From NCBI RefSeq assembly GCF_001440415.1, contig NZ_LLYA01000002.1:124001-188000 (forward strand): a stretch of 64,000 nt of DNA, written 5' to 3'. The notes beneath the pieces were generated by a model that was not told where the DNA came from, searched no databases, and was given only the letters and a program-made list of their open reading frames with translations. The stretch comes from Bradyrhizobium retamae. Its GTDB lineage: Bacteria; Pseudomonadota; Alphaproteobacteria; Rhizobiales; Xanthobacteraceae. Position numbers and translations under genes: made by a program. This document shows, piece by piece, positions 36,962-45,166 of this stretch (its first letter is position 1; every line of letters starts with the position of its first letter).

Positions 36962-38143
36962 TTGAACATCCTTCTGTTGACCAGCGAGTTCGCCCCCGCG
37001 ATGGGAGGAATTGGGACTTACGCGCGCGAAATTGCGGCGGCGGCGAGCCGGCTCGGCGCCAAGGTCACCGTGGTGGCGCCGGACTACGCACGGCAGACGG
37101 CGGACGACGACCGCACCCTGCCCTTCGAGGTCGTCCGCTATAGCGGCGGCCTCCACTCCATGCGCGACATGCCGCGCAAGATCATGCTGACACGCCGCGG
37201 CGTCCGCAGCGTCCGATATGACGTGGTCCATGCCGCCGATTGGCCGTTCTTCATTCCGGTTGCGCTTTCGAGATGGCGAACGCAGGCGCGGGTATTGATG
37301 ACGGTGCATGGTACCGAGATCAACGAAACGCAGACGCCGCTGAAGCGCATGGCGATCCACGGTGCCGGCGTGTTCGGACCGCGGACGGAGATCGTCGCCA
37401 ACAGCGGCTTTACCGAGACGCTGTTCCGCGAGCGGTTTGCCGTCGACCCGCGCCAGATCAGCGCGATCAGTCTCGGCGTATCGGAGTTCTGGTTCGGCGG
37501 ACGACGGACGCGCCGGGAGATTCGCCTGGCCCATCGTCTGCCGGAAGACCGGCTGGTGATGATCACGGTCGCGCGCATCACGCGCCGCAAGGGACATCAT
37601 CTGACGCTGGCCGCCTTGTCTCAGCTTCCGGACGATCTGCGCCATCGCATCACGTGGCTCGTGATCGGCCCGGACGGCGAAGCCGATTATGTCGATGCTC
37701 TCCGGCGCGACGCCGAAGCGGCGGCCCGCGACATTCGTTTCCTCGGCCCGCAATCGAACGAAGACATCCGCGATCTCTATGCGGCCTCGGACTTCTTTTG
37801 CCTGACGGGTCTCCCCGACACGACCGGCCGGGTGGAAGGATTTGGATTGGTCTATCTCGAGGCTGGGGCCGCCGGCCTGCCAAGCGTCGCGACCGACGTC
37901 GGCGGCGTGCCTGACGCCGTGCTCGCCGACGAGACTGGAATTCTCGTGCCACCGTCGGCCGAGAGCATATCGCAGGCGATTGCAGAGCTGGCCGCCGATC
38001 GGAATCTGCGCGCCATTCTCGCGGCAGGCGCATCATCCCATGCCCGCGCCCTTTCATGGGAACGATGCGCGGCGATAACTTATGGACTGCCCTACACCGG
38101 CAAGCCGGCATCTGCAGACCGCGCCATCGGAATAACGGCATGA
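36962..38143 (+). CDS. Glycosyltransferase family 4 protein (TTG start)
   Basis: A 393-residue GT4 enzyme: start MNILLLTSEFAPAMGGIGTYARE with the acceptor-side GGIGTY loop, and donor domain VARITRRKGHHLTLAALSQLP, FLGPQSNEDIRDLYAASDFFCLTGLPD and VEGFGLVYLEAGAAGLPSVATDVGG. No ATG fits; TTG at 36962 has GAGGA about 9 bases before it and lies 10 bp after the preceding stop, so it is the likely start. The stop overlaps the next gene (ATGA). Fourth transferase that extends the repeat unit. Confidence 0.9.
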   Translation: MNILLLTSEFAPAMGGIGTYAREIAAAASRLGAKVTVVAPDYARQTADDDRTLPFEVVRYSGGLHSMRDMPRKIMLTRRGVRSVRYDVVHAADWPFFIPVALSRWRTQARVLMTVHGTEINETQTPLKRMAIHGAGVFGPRTEIVANSGFTETLFRERFAVDPRQISAISLGVSEFWFGGRRTRREIRLAHRLPEDRLVMITVARITRRKGHHLTLAALSQLPDDLRHRITWLVIGPDGEADYVDALRRDAEAAARDIRFLGPQSNEDIRDLYAASDFFCLTGLPDTTGRVEGFGLVYLEAGAAGLPSVATDVGGVPDAVLADETGILVPPSAESISQAIAELAADRNLRAILAAGASSHARALSWERCAAITYGLPYTGKPASADRAIGITA

Positions 38144-38553
38144 AGCTGCTGGTCGCGACCGCGATGCTGCTGACGCTCGCGAACGGTGCAGCGCGGGCGG
38201 ACAGCGAGAACTGCCGCAAGAGCCGCGAGTATCTCCTGGGAACGCCCGGCGGCGACCTCTCCCTGACGCCGCAGGCCTATAACGACCTGTTCAAGATCTG
38301 CGTCGCGGCATCAGCCATGCCCAACGTGAAGGATGCGTATATCCTGCGCGATGGCGGCATCGCCGTGGTCCCCAAACAGGACAGCGTTTCAGCGACGGCA
38401 GCCACGCTGGCTCAGTTCTGCGACGCCTATCCTCGCGGCGTGCTCCGCTTCATCACCAGCAAGGAAAAGCTTTCCATCCGCTCCGTAACCGACGTCGCAC
38501 GGCTGTCGTCAACCTCGTCCACGCCATGCAAGAAGATTAAAGGCGTTTCTTAG
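38140..38553 (+). CDS. Small secreted four-cysteine protein of unknown function
   Basis: A 137-residue protein with a clear signal peptide (MKLLVATAMLLTLANGAARA). The mature part starts DSENCRKSREYLLG and has four cysteines (NCRK, KICVAAS, QFCDAYP, TPCKK), which could form two disulfides in the periplasm. No family is recognised. It is coupled by ATGA to the last glycosyltransferase and ends that operon, so a role in assembly or export of the polymer is plausible but unproven. Confidence 0.7.
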   Translation: MKLLVATAMLLTLANGAARADSENCRKSREYLLGTPGGDLSLTPQAYNDLFKICVAASAMPNVKDAYILRDGGIAVVPKQDSVSATAATLAQFCDAYPRGVLRFITSKEKLSIRSVTDVARLSSTSSTPCKKIKGVS

Positions 38554-38576
38554 AGCTGCGCGCCATCCGTCGGAAC

Positions 38577-39569
38577 TCACTTCTGCCGGTTGTAGTAACC
38601 CGGCATGTCATGCGGATCCATCGCCTGTTCGGCCCTGCGCCCCAGAAAGAAGAAGCCGCTGGCGGCGTCTGCTGCGGCCCGGCCGCGACCGAACGCATCG
38701 AGATATCTGATCCAGAAGAACGGCAGCACGATCAGGCGTGACAGCTTGTTGCCCGCGCCGAGCGCGCGCGCGAAATAGCGGATCGACCATTCAAGCGCCA
38801 CGCCGGCGCCGCCGACCGGTCCGGCGTTGATCTCGGAAAATCGCCTGAACAGCCAGCGGTGACCGCTCTGCGTGAAACGCGAGAAGTCATAGGCTCGCTC
38901 GTGCACCTGCTGCATGAACGGCGTCTCCGCATAGACCAGGCCTTCCAGCCGCAGCACCCGATGCAGCTCGGCAACCACCGTTGCGGGCTCCAGTACATGT
39001 TCCAGCACCGCCTGCACCCAGACGCCGTCGAACACGCCGTCCTCGAAAGGTAGACTGTGGGCGTCAGCCACCAGCACGGTGTGCGGCGAAGCGTAGACGT
39101 CGGTGCCGACAAGCTCGATGGAATCGTCCCGGTAGAGTTCGTCTGCGCCCAAACCGATCGTCCCGCCTCCGACAACGAGTACGACCGGCCGCCTCGACTC
39201 CCGCTTCAACAGCTCGATGAACGTTGCGCTGTTGGCGACCGCAACCGGATTGCCTCCAAAGGTAAGGCGATGCAGCCGCGATCCAAGGGACCGGCGACTG
39301 ACGTCCCGCTGCAGCGCCGAGCCATTCTCGGCCTCGTACATCCTGCGTTCAAAAATGCTGGTTGCGAAATCGATCAACACCGGCTGCGCGCCGATCATCG
39401 GAAACCCGGCTCCGCTATAATCGCAGGCACGGTTCGAGCAGGTTGCTGTGACCAAACGTTCCGCAGCGACGACGAGCAGCGAGGACAGCGAAGACGGTTC
39501 TTCCAGTGCGCGGGTTCCGTATTTGTTAACGAACGGTCGACGGCAGAAAGCTGCAAAGAAGGACCTCAT
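38577..39569 (-). CDS. Class I SAM-dependent methyltransferase with N-terminal zinc-finger-like segment
   Basis: Up to 330 residues. A Trm112-like N-terminal segment (TCSNRACDYSGAGFPMIGAQPVLIDF, residues about 43-70) precedes a methyltransferase domain: VVLVVGGGTIGLGADELY, IELVGTDVYAS, VLVADAHSLPFEDGVFDGVWVQAVLEHVLEP and LVYAETPFMQQ. This layout is common for methyltransferases in capsule and exopolysaccharide loci. Convergent with the small secreted protein. The start at 39569 has only a weak site, and a later start is possible. Confidence 0.82.
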   Translation of the reverse strand: MRSFFAAFCRRPFVNKYGTRALEEPSSLSSLLVVAAERLVTATCSNRACDYSGAGFPMIGAQPVLIDFATSIFERRMYEAENGSALQRDVSRRSLGSRLHRLTFGGNPVAVANSATFIELLKRESRRPVVLVVGGGTIGLGADELYRDDSIELVGTDVYASPHTVLVADAHSLPFEDGVFDGVWVQAVLEHVLEPATVVAELHRVLRLEGLVYAETPFMQQVHERAYDFSRFTQSGHRWLFRRFSEINAGPVGGAGVALEWSIRYFARALGAGNKLSRLIVLPFFWIRYLDAFGRGRAAADAASGFFFLGRRAEQAMDPHDMPGYYNRQK

Positions 39570-39856
39570 ATGTCATTTCTTCTACCCTGCCCCGCTCATG
39601 ACTCGCAATCGATGCTATTTCGAATGCAACGACAGCGCAACAATGCGGGACCGGGAACAATTTTGATGGTTGCAATTTGGATGTCGCAGGAAGCTGCAGC
39701 CAGATGCCACCGTGGGGTTTGCGGAAACGCAACGCACGAACCTGCTTGCTGTTTCCAACAAATTCTAGGATTTGTCGAAAGCCTTGCAGCCGGCTCGTTT
39801 CGCGTCGCCTGGTGGGCGACATCGGTCTCAGCTGACGAACCTCAGCATCTGCCCGA

Positions 39857-39960
39857 TCAGGTGAAGAGCAGGTGGTCCCATATCAGGTGCGTACCGCCGG
39901 TGAGCGCGATGGATACATCACGACCGGGATCGAACTGGATCACGCGGTCCCCCGATTGAC
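39857..39960 (-). pseudogene. Unplaced C-terminal peptide fragment
   Basis: The minus strand encodes GDRVIQFDPGRDVSIALTGG followed by THLIWDHLLFT and a stop at 39857. It has good protein character but no start or upstream continuation in the same frame. The parent family was not identified. It lies right downstream of the broken glycosylase on the same strand, so both may be left from one deleted stretch. Confidence 0.35.
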
Positions 39961-39999
39961 TCTCCTGCCTTGAAATCCCTCACCACATCCCTTGCCACA

Positions 40000-40245
40000 T
40001 CATGTCTGACCATCTCGCTGAAAATGAACGTATCGCGGCTTGCGCTGTTCAGCGACGTCGCTGACAGCCCTCGAATTGCGCAACGCGCAGCCGGCCGGCC
40101 CGACAAAGGGCCTGCCCTGCTCAGCTTCTTCGGCGCCAGGTGCCTCGCCAACCAGGTATAGCCGCGGTTGCCGGATGAGACCCTCGGGCGCGACCCGGCG
40201 CTGATCGAGTCGCTTGTTGATAGCGCTTGTCTCGGCCGTCGGCGT
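40000..40245 (-). pseudogene. Fragment of a uracil-DNA glycosylase family 4/5-type gene
   Basis: The minus-strand frame between stops reads RLYLVGEAPGAEEAEQGRPF followed by VGPAG and CALR. This is the hallmark GEAPG..E...GRPFVGxAG segment of iron-sulfur/archaeal-type uracil-DNA glycosylases. Similarity stops within 10 codons after GPAG, and the frame ends in TGA at 40000. The rest of the enzyme (about 150 residues with the second active-site motif) is absent. The remnant is non-functional. Confidence 0.75.
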
Positions 40246-40398
40246 CTACACTCGCCAAAAATCCTGGTAACGCGAATGTCGTTCGGCCGTCTCATCTTGC
40301 TTTTGCGAGTGATGACGTGCGCATCCCCCAAACGGAGCCTTGCCAACATGATCAAGGGCATCAGTGCCGTCGACGCCAAGAAGCTCTAGCATCGGCCT

Positions 40399-41226
40399 TT
40401 AATGCGACATCAGTATCGGAACGGTCATCGTGTCGAGAATGCTGCGCGTCACGCCCCCGAGGATGAACTCGCGCAGCCGCGAATGGCCGAAGCCGCCCAT
40501 TACTATGAGGTCGGCTGATAGATCTGCCGCGTGCGACAGGATTACGTTCGTGACATCGGTCCCATCGGCGGTGAGCGCTTTGGTGCTGAAGTTCAAGTCG
40601 TGGCGCGCCAAGTGTCTGCCAACGGCCGCCAGTGATTCTTCGGCTTCCCGACGCCTATTGCCAACGTTGATCACCTCGATCGACTTCGCGCGCTCCAATA
40701 ACGGCATTGAGTCCGCGAGCGCCCGCGCGGCAGTGCGGCTTCCGTCCCAGCAGACAAGAATGCAGCCGAGCTTGATGCCGTCCTTTTGGATACTGGGTAC
40801 GACGACGATAGGCCGTCCGGATTCAAACATCGCTGCTTCAGCGGCAAGACCCGTGGAGGTCGTCACTTCGGGCTCGGCCTGCGCAACGATTGCAAGATCG
40901 AACGTCCGAGCAATACGGCCAAATGTCCTTGGGATTCCTTCAATGCTGGTCTCGACCATCTGCGCCTCGGCAGGAAGATGAGCCTGCGCCGCTGCCTGTT
41001 TGAATCTTTCGATGGCCCCGTTTGCTGCCCTGACGCTCTCTTCGTGCAGGGACTCGATTAGGTCGGCCGGAACAGCCTCCATGCCGCCAGCCACAATCGC
41101 TGGGGAGTGACACATTGCGATCCCTGCAAGCTGGGCATCGAACATCCTGGCAACGGATATCGCGTACGCTGCTGCTGGATCGCGAGAGTTAGAGGTCACC
41201 AAGTTGACGACAATATCCCGAATCAC
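40399..41226 (-). CDS. Universal stress protein, tandem UspA domains
   Basis: A 275-residue protein with two Usp domains. The second carries an ATP-binding-type motif LIVMGGFGHSRLREFILGGVTRSIL (G-x2-G-x9-G-S/T pattern) and ends TVPILMSH. The first is degenerate. Such proteins help survival under stress and starvation. The start is taken as GTG at 41226 because AGGAGG stands 6 bases before it; the ATG at 41241 overlaps that site. No neighbour on the same strand suggests an operon. Confidence 0.9.
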   Translation of the reverse strand: MIRDIVVNLVTSNSRDPAAAYAISVARMFDAQLAGIAMCHSPAIVAGGMEAVPADLIESLHEESVRAANGAIERFKQAAAQAHLPAEAQMVETSIEGIPRTFGRIARTFDLAIVAQAEPEVTTSTGLAAEAAMFESGRPIVVVPSIQKDGIKLGCILVCWDGSRTAARALADSMPLLERAKSIEVINVGNRRREAEESLAAVGRHLARHDLNFSTKALTADGTDVTNVILSHAADLSADLIVMGGFGHSRLREFILGGVTRSILDTMTVPILMSH

Positions 41227-41418
41227 GGCCAGCCTCCTCATGATGAGCCGCCCTTGTGGGGCGAAGGGCTTGCGAGTTCGTTCGTGTAACGCGGCCGCTC
41301 AAAATGAAGAACTCCGGGCGGCCCGCATTGGTTCCGGGCGCAAAGGCCAGTGGAGCGGTCCCGCCGAGAGCAGAACACGTCCGTCCTCAGGTTTCGCGAT
41401 TACAGAAGGACTGCTCCA

Positions 41419-41679
41419 TCATCCGCTGTGTCCCAGCAGCGGCTTGGGCAGAACTGCCGGCTGCGGCGAGAGCCGCCCGCCGTGCGCCTCATCGTGCATC
41501 GACCGCAAATAGTGTTCGGCGTGCTGAAGATAATTTTCCGCTGCGATCAGGTCTCCCTTCAGCGCTTCAGCGCGCGCCAACTCTACGTAGCGCTCGTAAT
41601 TCCTTTGTGCGTTCTGAGACTGCCTCGGGAGGCGGGTCCTGACGACTTTGCTTTTCGGTGACCGTGTTCTTCTCGCCAT
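41419..41679 (-). CDS. Short DUF4167-like protein
   Basis: An 86-residue basic protein. The central segment NAQRNYERYVELARAEALKGDLIAAENYLQHAEHYLRSM (residues about 23-61) is the core of the alphaproteobacterial DUF4167 family, a helix-rich domain often found in larger proteins with long disordered tails. Here the tail is short. The N-terminus is basic (MARRTRSPKSKVVRTRLPR), so nucleic acid contact is possible. Function unknown. Confidence 0.8.
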   Translation of the reverse strand: MARRTRSPKSKVVRTRLPRQSQNAQRNYERYVELARAEALKGDLIAAENYLQHAEHYLRSMHDEAHGGRLSPQPAVLPKPLLGHSG

Positions 41680-41713
41680 TGGGCTAGCTGTAGAATTGAT
41701 CTGCGGCGCAAGG

Positions 41714-42217
41714 CTATCGCCGACGAGGCGCTCTGGTCCGCGCTGCCTTTTTGGCTGCCGCTGAGCGCTTCGCCGGGCCTTTGGTCTTTACGGCCTTCCG
41801 AGCCGCCGCTGAGCGGGCCGAGGCGGAGCGACGCGAGGCGGCGCTTCGTGCTTGTTTCGACAGTGCCGCACGCGACGCCGTGCTGCGTGGTTCACGCTTG
41901 AGCGTCTGCGATACAGCACGTGACACGCGCGGCTGGCGTCGGGTTTTTCGCTTGCCCTGGCCCGCCTCATACGCGTATTCCGCGCTTCTGCGGGTTCTTG
42001 CCTTGGCCTTGCCTTTTGCCGGCGGACGGAGCGGAACGCCCGCACGCCGTGCCTTGGACAGGCCAATTGCAATCGCCTGCTGCGGCGATCTCGCTCCATG
42101 TTGGCCGCGGCGGACCTTGCGAATCTCCTCATGCACAAACTCGCCCGCCTGGGTAGTTGGCGACTTGCCCGCGCGCTTATCCCGTCTGGCCTTCTGCACT
42201 GTTTTTCGCTCCGGCAT
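41714..42217 (-). CDS. DUF6496-type, Lys/Arg/Ala-rich basic protein
   Basis: A 167-residue, strongly basic protein. The N-terminal conserved part is GEFVHEEIRKVRRGQHGARSPQQAIAIGLSKARRAGV (residues about 25-61), the DUF6496 motif. The C-terminal half is low-complexity and histone H1-like (KQARSAASRRSASARSAAARKAVKTKGPAKRSAAAKKAA over residues 120-160). It probably binds DNA or RNA. The ATG at 42217 follows a GGAGAC site. It lies 34 bp upstream of the DUF4167 gene on the same strand; the two could be co-transcribed. Confidence 0.82.
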   Translation of the reverse strand: MPERKTVQKARRDKRAGKSPTTQAGEFVHEEIRKVRRGQHGARSPQQAIAIGLSKARRAGVPLRPPAKGKAKARTRRSAEYAYEAGQGKRKTRRQPRVSRAVSQTLKREPRSTASRAALSKQARSAASRRSASARSAAARKAVKTKGPAKRSAAAKKAARTRAPRRR

Positions 42218-42852
42218 GATCGTCTCCAATTGGTGGCGCATCGCCCCGCGAAACGGCTTTGCCAGTGGCCGTTCTTCTCAAGAAACTAACGTCCGACCAC
42301 GGGAAATGGTCCTGCAGGCGCGAAGCTCTGACCGAAGTGCTCAAGGGATCGAGAGCGACAAAGCTGTGCGAAGCCTGATCGAACGGATCGTTCTGCGCTC
42401 TGGGCTCGCGCGGGAAACGTTCTCCTTCAGTTCCATCGAGGGAACATTCATCGCTGAACGTCAGGTGTCGCGGCGGGGGATCGGCGCGCTGCTGCACCGA
42501 GCTTGATCCGCTCGAAGCTCCGCATCGAGCGGCGTCTCCCGCAGATCGTCTGGCGAGTTGCGACGAGCCAGCATTCAAGAATCCAAACCACCGCGAGTAC
42601 TCCTGGCGCAGCGCCATGCTCAAGTCGTTGCCAAGGCCTGGCGTGCGCTGAGGGCTGGGATCGCCGGTGCGTATCCCGCCGGCGTTGTGATTGCGTGTTC
42701 AGCTACGCTTAGCGAGAATCGTCGCCGTCTTTGGTCGATAAAAATACAACATCCAACAAAAACGAACGCCGTTTTGAAGGCTTCTAATGCCCGAAGCATG
42801 TCTGCTCGCCAAACGATTCAGTAAGAGCCCCACACGATGACCATCAATCGGG
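42218..42852. other. Long intergenic region upstream of the TonB receptor
   Basis: About 635 bp. Frames cross it on both strands, but none has a ribosome site or recognisable protein. The last 130 bp before the receptor are AT-richer (GATAAAAATACAACATCC), as expected for a promoter. No clear Fur or Irr (ICE) box was found by eye. Confidence 0.4.
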
Positions 42853-45144
42853 GTGAGGATGACTCTTTCGACGAAGAAGCTCTACTGTGCCGTTTGTTGT
42901 GGCACGGCGAGTTACCTGGCACTGTCCTTTCAATTGGTAGAAGAAGTTTACGCAAGAGAACCAGTCTCCTTACCCGCCGTCACGATTGACTCACCAAAAC
43001 GTCAAGCCGTACGACGTCCACAGCCTCAGCAGGGCACAAGGAGCACGCGCGTCGTTGCTCCACGCGTTGCGGCTCCAGCGAGCCAGCGCGAGGCTATCCC
43101 ATATCTCACGCCTTCGACCGGCACTATTGGTCAGCCACCGGCTCCCTATGCGGGCGGCCAGGTCGGGACCACCACACGCGTCGGCATGTTAGGCAATCGC
43201 AATGTCTTCGATACGCCGTTCAACACGACGGGCTACACGGACAAGCTTATCCGTGACCAGCAGGCCAACACCATCACCGACGTCACCGACAACGACCCCT
43301 CGGTGCGCACGAACTCACCACGCTTCAGCGGACTCGACGGATTTCTGATCCGTGGCTTTCCGGTATTCGCGAGCGACATCGCGTTCGACGGCCTCTACGG
43401 CATCACCGATACGCGCCGCCCTGCCCTTGAACCGATCGAGCGCGTAGAGATCCTCAAGGGACCAAGCGCCCTGTTGTATGGGATTTCACCATTCGGAAAT
43501 ATCGGCGGCACCATCAACCTCATCCCGAAGCGGGCCACCGACGATCCGATCACACGACTGACTACGGGTTTCGTGTCCAATGGAAATGTTGGGACGGCGA
43601 TCGATTTCGGCCGGCGCTTTGGCGCCGACAAAGCATGGGGCGTTCGCGTCAACGGGGCCTATCGCGATGGCCGGACGCCGATCGACTTCCAGACGGATGG
43701 GTTCGGCGTCGGCGCGGTTGCTCTCGACTACCGTGGCGAGCGGTTCCGAGCCACCGTCGATTTTGGTTACCAGCAGCAGGACCTGAACGCTCCCACACGC
43801 GTGCGGCAAGTGAACTTGGGATTTCCCATCCCGGTTTCGCCCTCGCTCACAATCAACCAGCAGCAACCCTGGGAGTACTATAATTCCGACCATCGATACG
43901 CTGCGGCCCGCGCCGAGTATGACCTCAACGATTTCTGGACGCTGTATGGAGCCTACGGTCGCAGCCGATCCAAGGAAGTTTTCTTCGGCGGAACTCTGCG
44001 CATCACGAGCGCACTGGGCCAGTTCACGTCACAGCCGGCCCTCACTGTGCAGGATGCTGATCGCGAGACTGGAGAAATCGGGCTACGCGGCCGTTTCACC
44101 ACCGGACCGGTGAAACATTCCACCGTGCTTGCGACAACCGGGCTGTGGCAAGACAGCGGAACTGCCACCACCAATGTCGGACCACCGATCACGTCGAACC
44201 TTTATAATCCCGTTTACGTGGCTCCGCGTAGCGCGGCGGGCCTGTCGCACAACGCGCCACTTTCTGCGCAGCGGATCAATCAAAGCGTCGCGATCGCGGA
44301 TACGATGTCGATCCTCGATGATCGCGTGCTTCTCACACTGGGCGGGCGCTGGCAGGGGATCGACGTCACCAACTTCAACACGACCACAGGTGCCGTGACC
44401 TCACGCCCGCAGAACGAGGCGATCACCCCTGCCGTGGCTCTCGTGCTGAAACCAATCAGCAACCTCTCGCTCTACGGCAACTACATCGAAGGCCTAACGT
44501 CGGGTGGAACGGCGCCGGCTACTGCCGCCAATCCACTTCAAGTCTTTCCTGCGATCGTGACCAAACAGATCGAGGTCGGTGCCAAGTATGACTTCGGGAT
44601 CTTGGGGGTTACTGTGGCGGCGTTTGAGATCACGCAGCCCAACGGCATCACCGATCCAACGACCAACATCTTCTCGGTCGACGGCGAGCAGCGCAATCGC
44701 GGATTGGAGTTCAACACTTTCGGCGAGGTCGCCCCGGGAATGCGCCTGCTCGGTGGCGTGGCCTTCCTCGACGGCGTGCAGACCAAGACGTCTGGCGGCC
44801 GGTTCGATGGCAAAACCGCGGTCGGCGTTCCGGACATCCAATTCAACCTCTATGGCGAATACGATCTGCCCTTCTGGCGGACATCGGGAATGGCGACTCT
44901 GACTGCGCGGGTCATTTACACCTCGCCGCAATATTACGATCAGGGGAACACGCAGCAGATCCCGGACTGGGTTCGGACCGACATCGGAGCACGCTACGTC
45001 ACCAAGATTGACGGCAGACCACTGACGTTGCGCGCGGCGGTCGAAAACGTCTTCGGTCTGGACTACTGGGCGACGACGGGACGTGGCTTTTTGACTCCGG
45101 GCACACCGCGCACCTACCGGCTCTCGGCGAGCATCGACTTTTGA
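42853..45144 (+). CDS. TonB-dependent siderophore receptor
   Basis: Outer-membrane receptor for iron-siderophore uptake, 763 residues. A signal region (LYCAVCCGTASYLALSFQLVEEVYA) is followed by a proline-rich linker. The plug domain has NVFDTPFNTTGYTDKLIRDQQANTITDVTDNDPSVRT, IRGFPVFASDIAFDGLYG and VEILKGPSALLYG. The beta-barrel ends in the family pattern TYRLSASIDF with terminal phenylalanine. Start is GTG 42853 or ATG 42859; the GGGTGAGG run adjoins both. The PepSY-type gene 22 bp downstream is a likely partner. No TonB/ExbBD genes are near. Confidence 0.93.
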   Translation: MRMTLSTKKLYCAVCCGTASYLALSFQLVEEVYAREPVSLPAVTIDSPKRQAVRRPQPQQGTRSTRVVAPRVAAPASQREAIPYLTPSTGTIGQPPAPYAGGQVGTTTRVGMLGNRNVFDTPFNTTGYTDKLIRDQQANTITDVTDNDPSVRTNSPRFSGLDGFLIRGFPVFASDIAFDGLYGITDTRRPALEPIERVEILKGPSALLYGISPFGNIGGTINLIPKRATDDPITRLTTGFVSNGNVGTAIDFGRRFGADKAWGVRVNGAYRDGRTPIDFQTDGFGVGAVALDYRGERFRATVDFGYQQQDLNAPTRVRQVNLGFPIPVSPSLTINQQQPWEYYNSDHRYAAARAEYDLNDFWTLYGAYGRSRSKEVFFGGTLRITSALGQFTSQPALTVQDADRETGEIGLRGRFTTGPVKHSTVLATTGLWQDSGTATTNVGPPITSNLYNPVYVAPRSAAGLSHNAPLSAQRINQSVAIADTMSILDDRVLLTLGGRWQGIDVTNFNTTTGAVTSRPQNEAITPAVALVLKPISNLSLYGNYIEGLTSGGTAPATAANPLQVFPAIVTKQIEVGAKYDFGILGVTVAAFEITQPNGITDPTTNIFSVDGEQRNRGLEFNTFGEVAPGMRLLGGVAFLDGVQTKTSGGRFDGKTAVGVPDIQFNLYGEYDLPFWRTSGMATLTARVIYTSPQYYDQGNTQQIPDWVRTDIGARYVTKIDGRPLTLRAAVENVFGLDYWATTGRGFLTPGTPRTYRLSASIDF

Positions 45145-45166
45145 GGCGCCGTGAGACAGTGATGTT

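Larger units (their letters stand above)
39570..40398. other. Region of gene debris without an intact gene
   Basis: About 830 bp between the methyltransferase and universal stress protein genes. No intact reading frame with a ribosome site is seen. It contains a uracil-DNA glycosylase fragment (40000-40245, minus) and a second unplaced minus-strand tail (39857-39960). The part at 39580-39800 is less GC-rich. It looks like an insertion/decay zone at the border of the polysaccharide locus. Confidence 0.6.

Noticed and set aside
39918..40379. Minus-strand frame of 153 codons containing DTFIFSEMVRHDVARDVVRDFKAG, which looks like the end of an RTX (type I secreted) protein
   Set aside because: The same bases encode the clear uracil-DNA glycosylase motif in another frame, there are no calcium repeats, and the resemblance is short. 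Treated as coincidence within gene debris.
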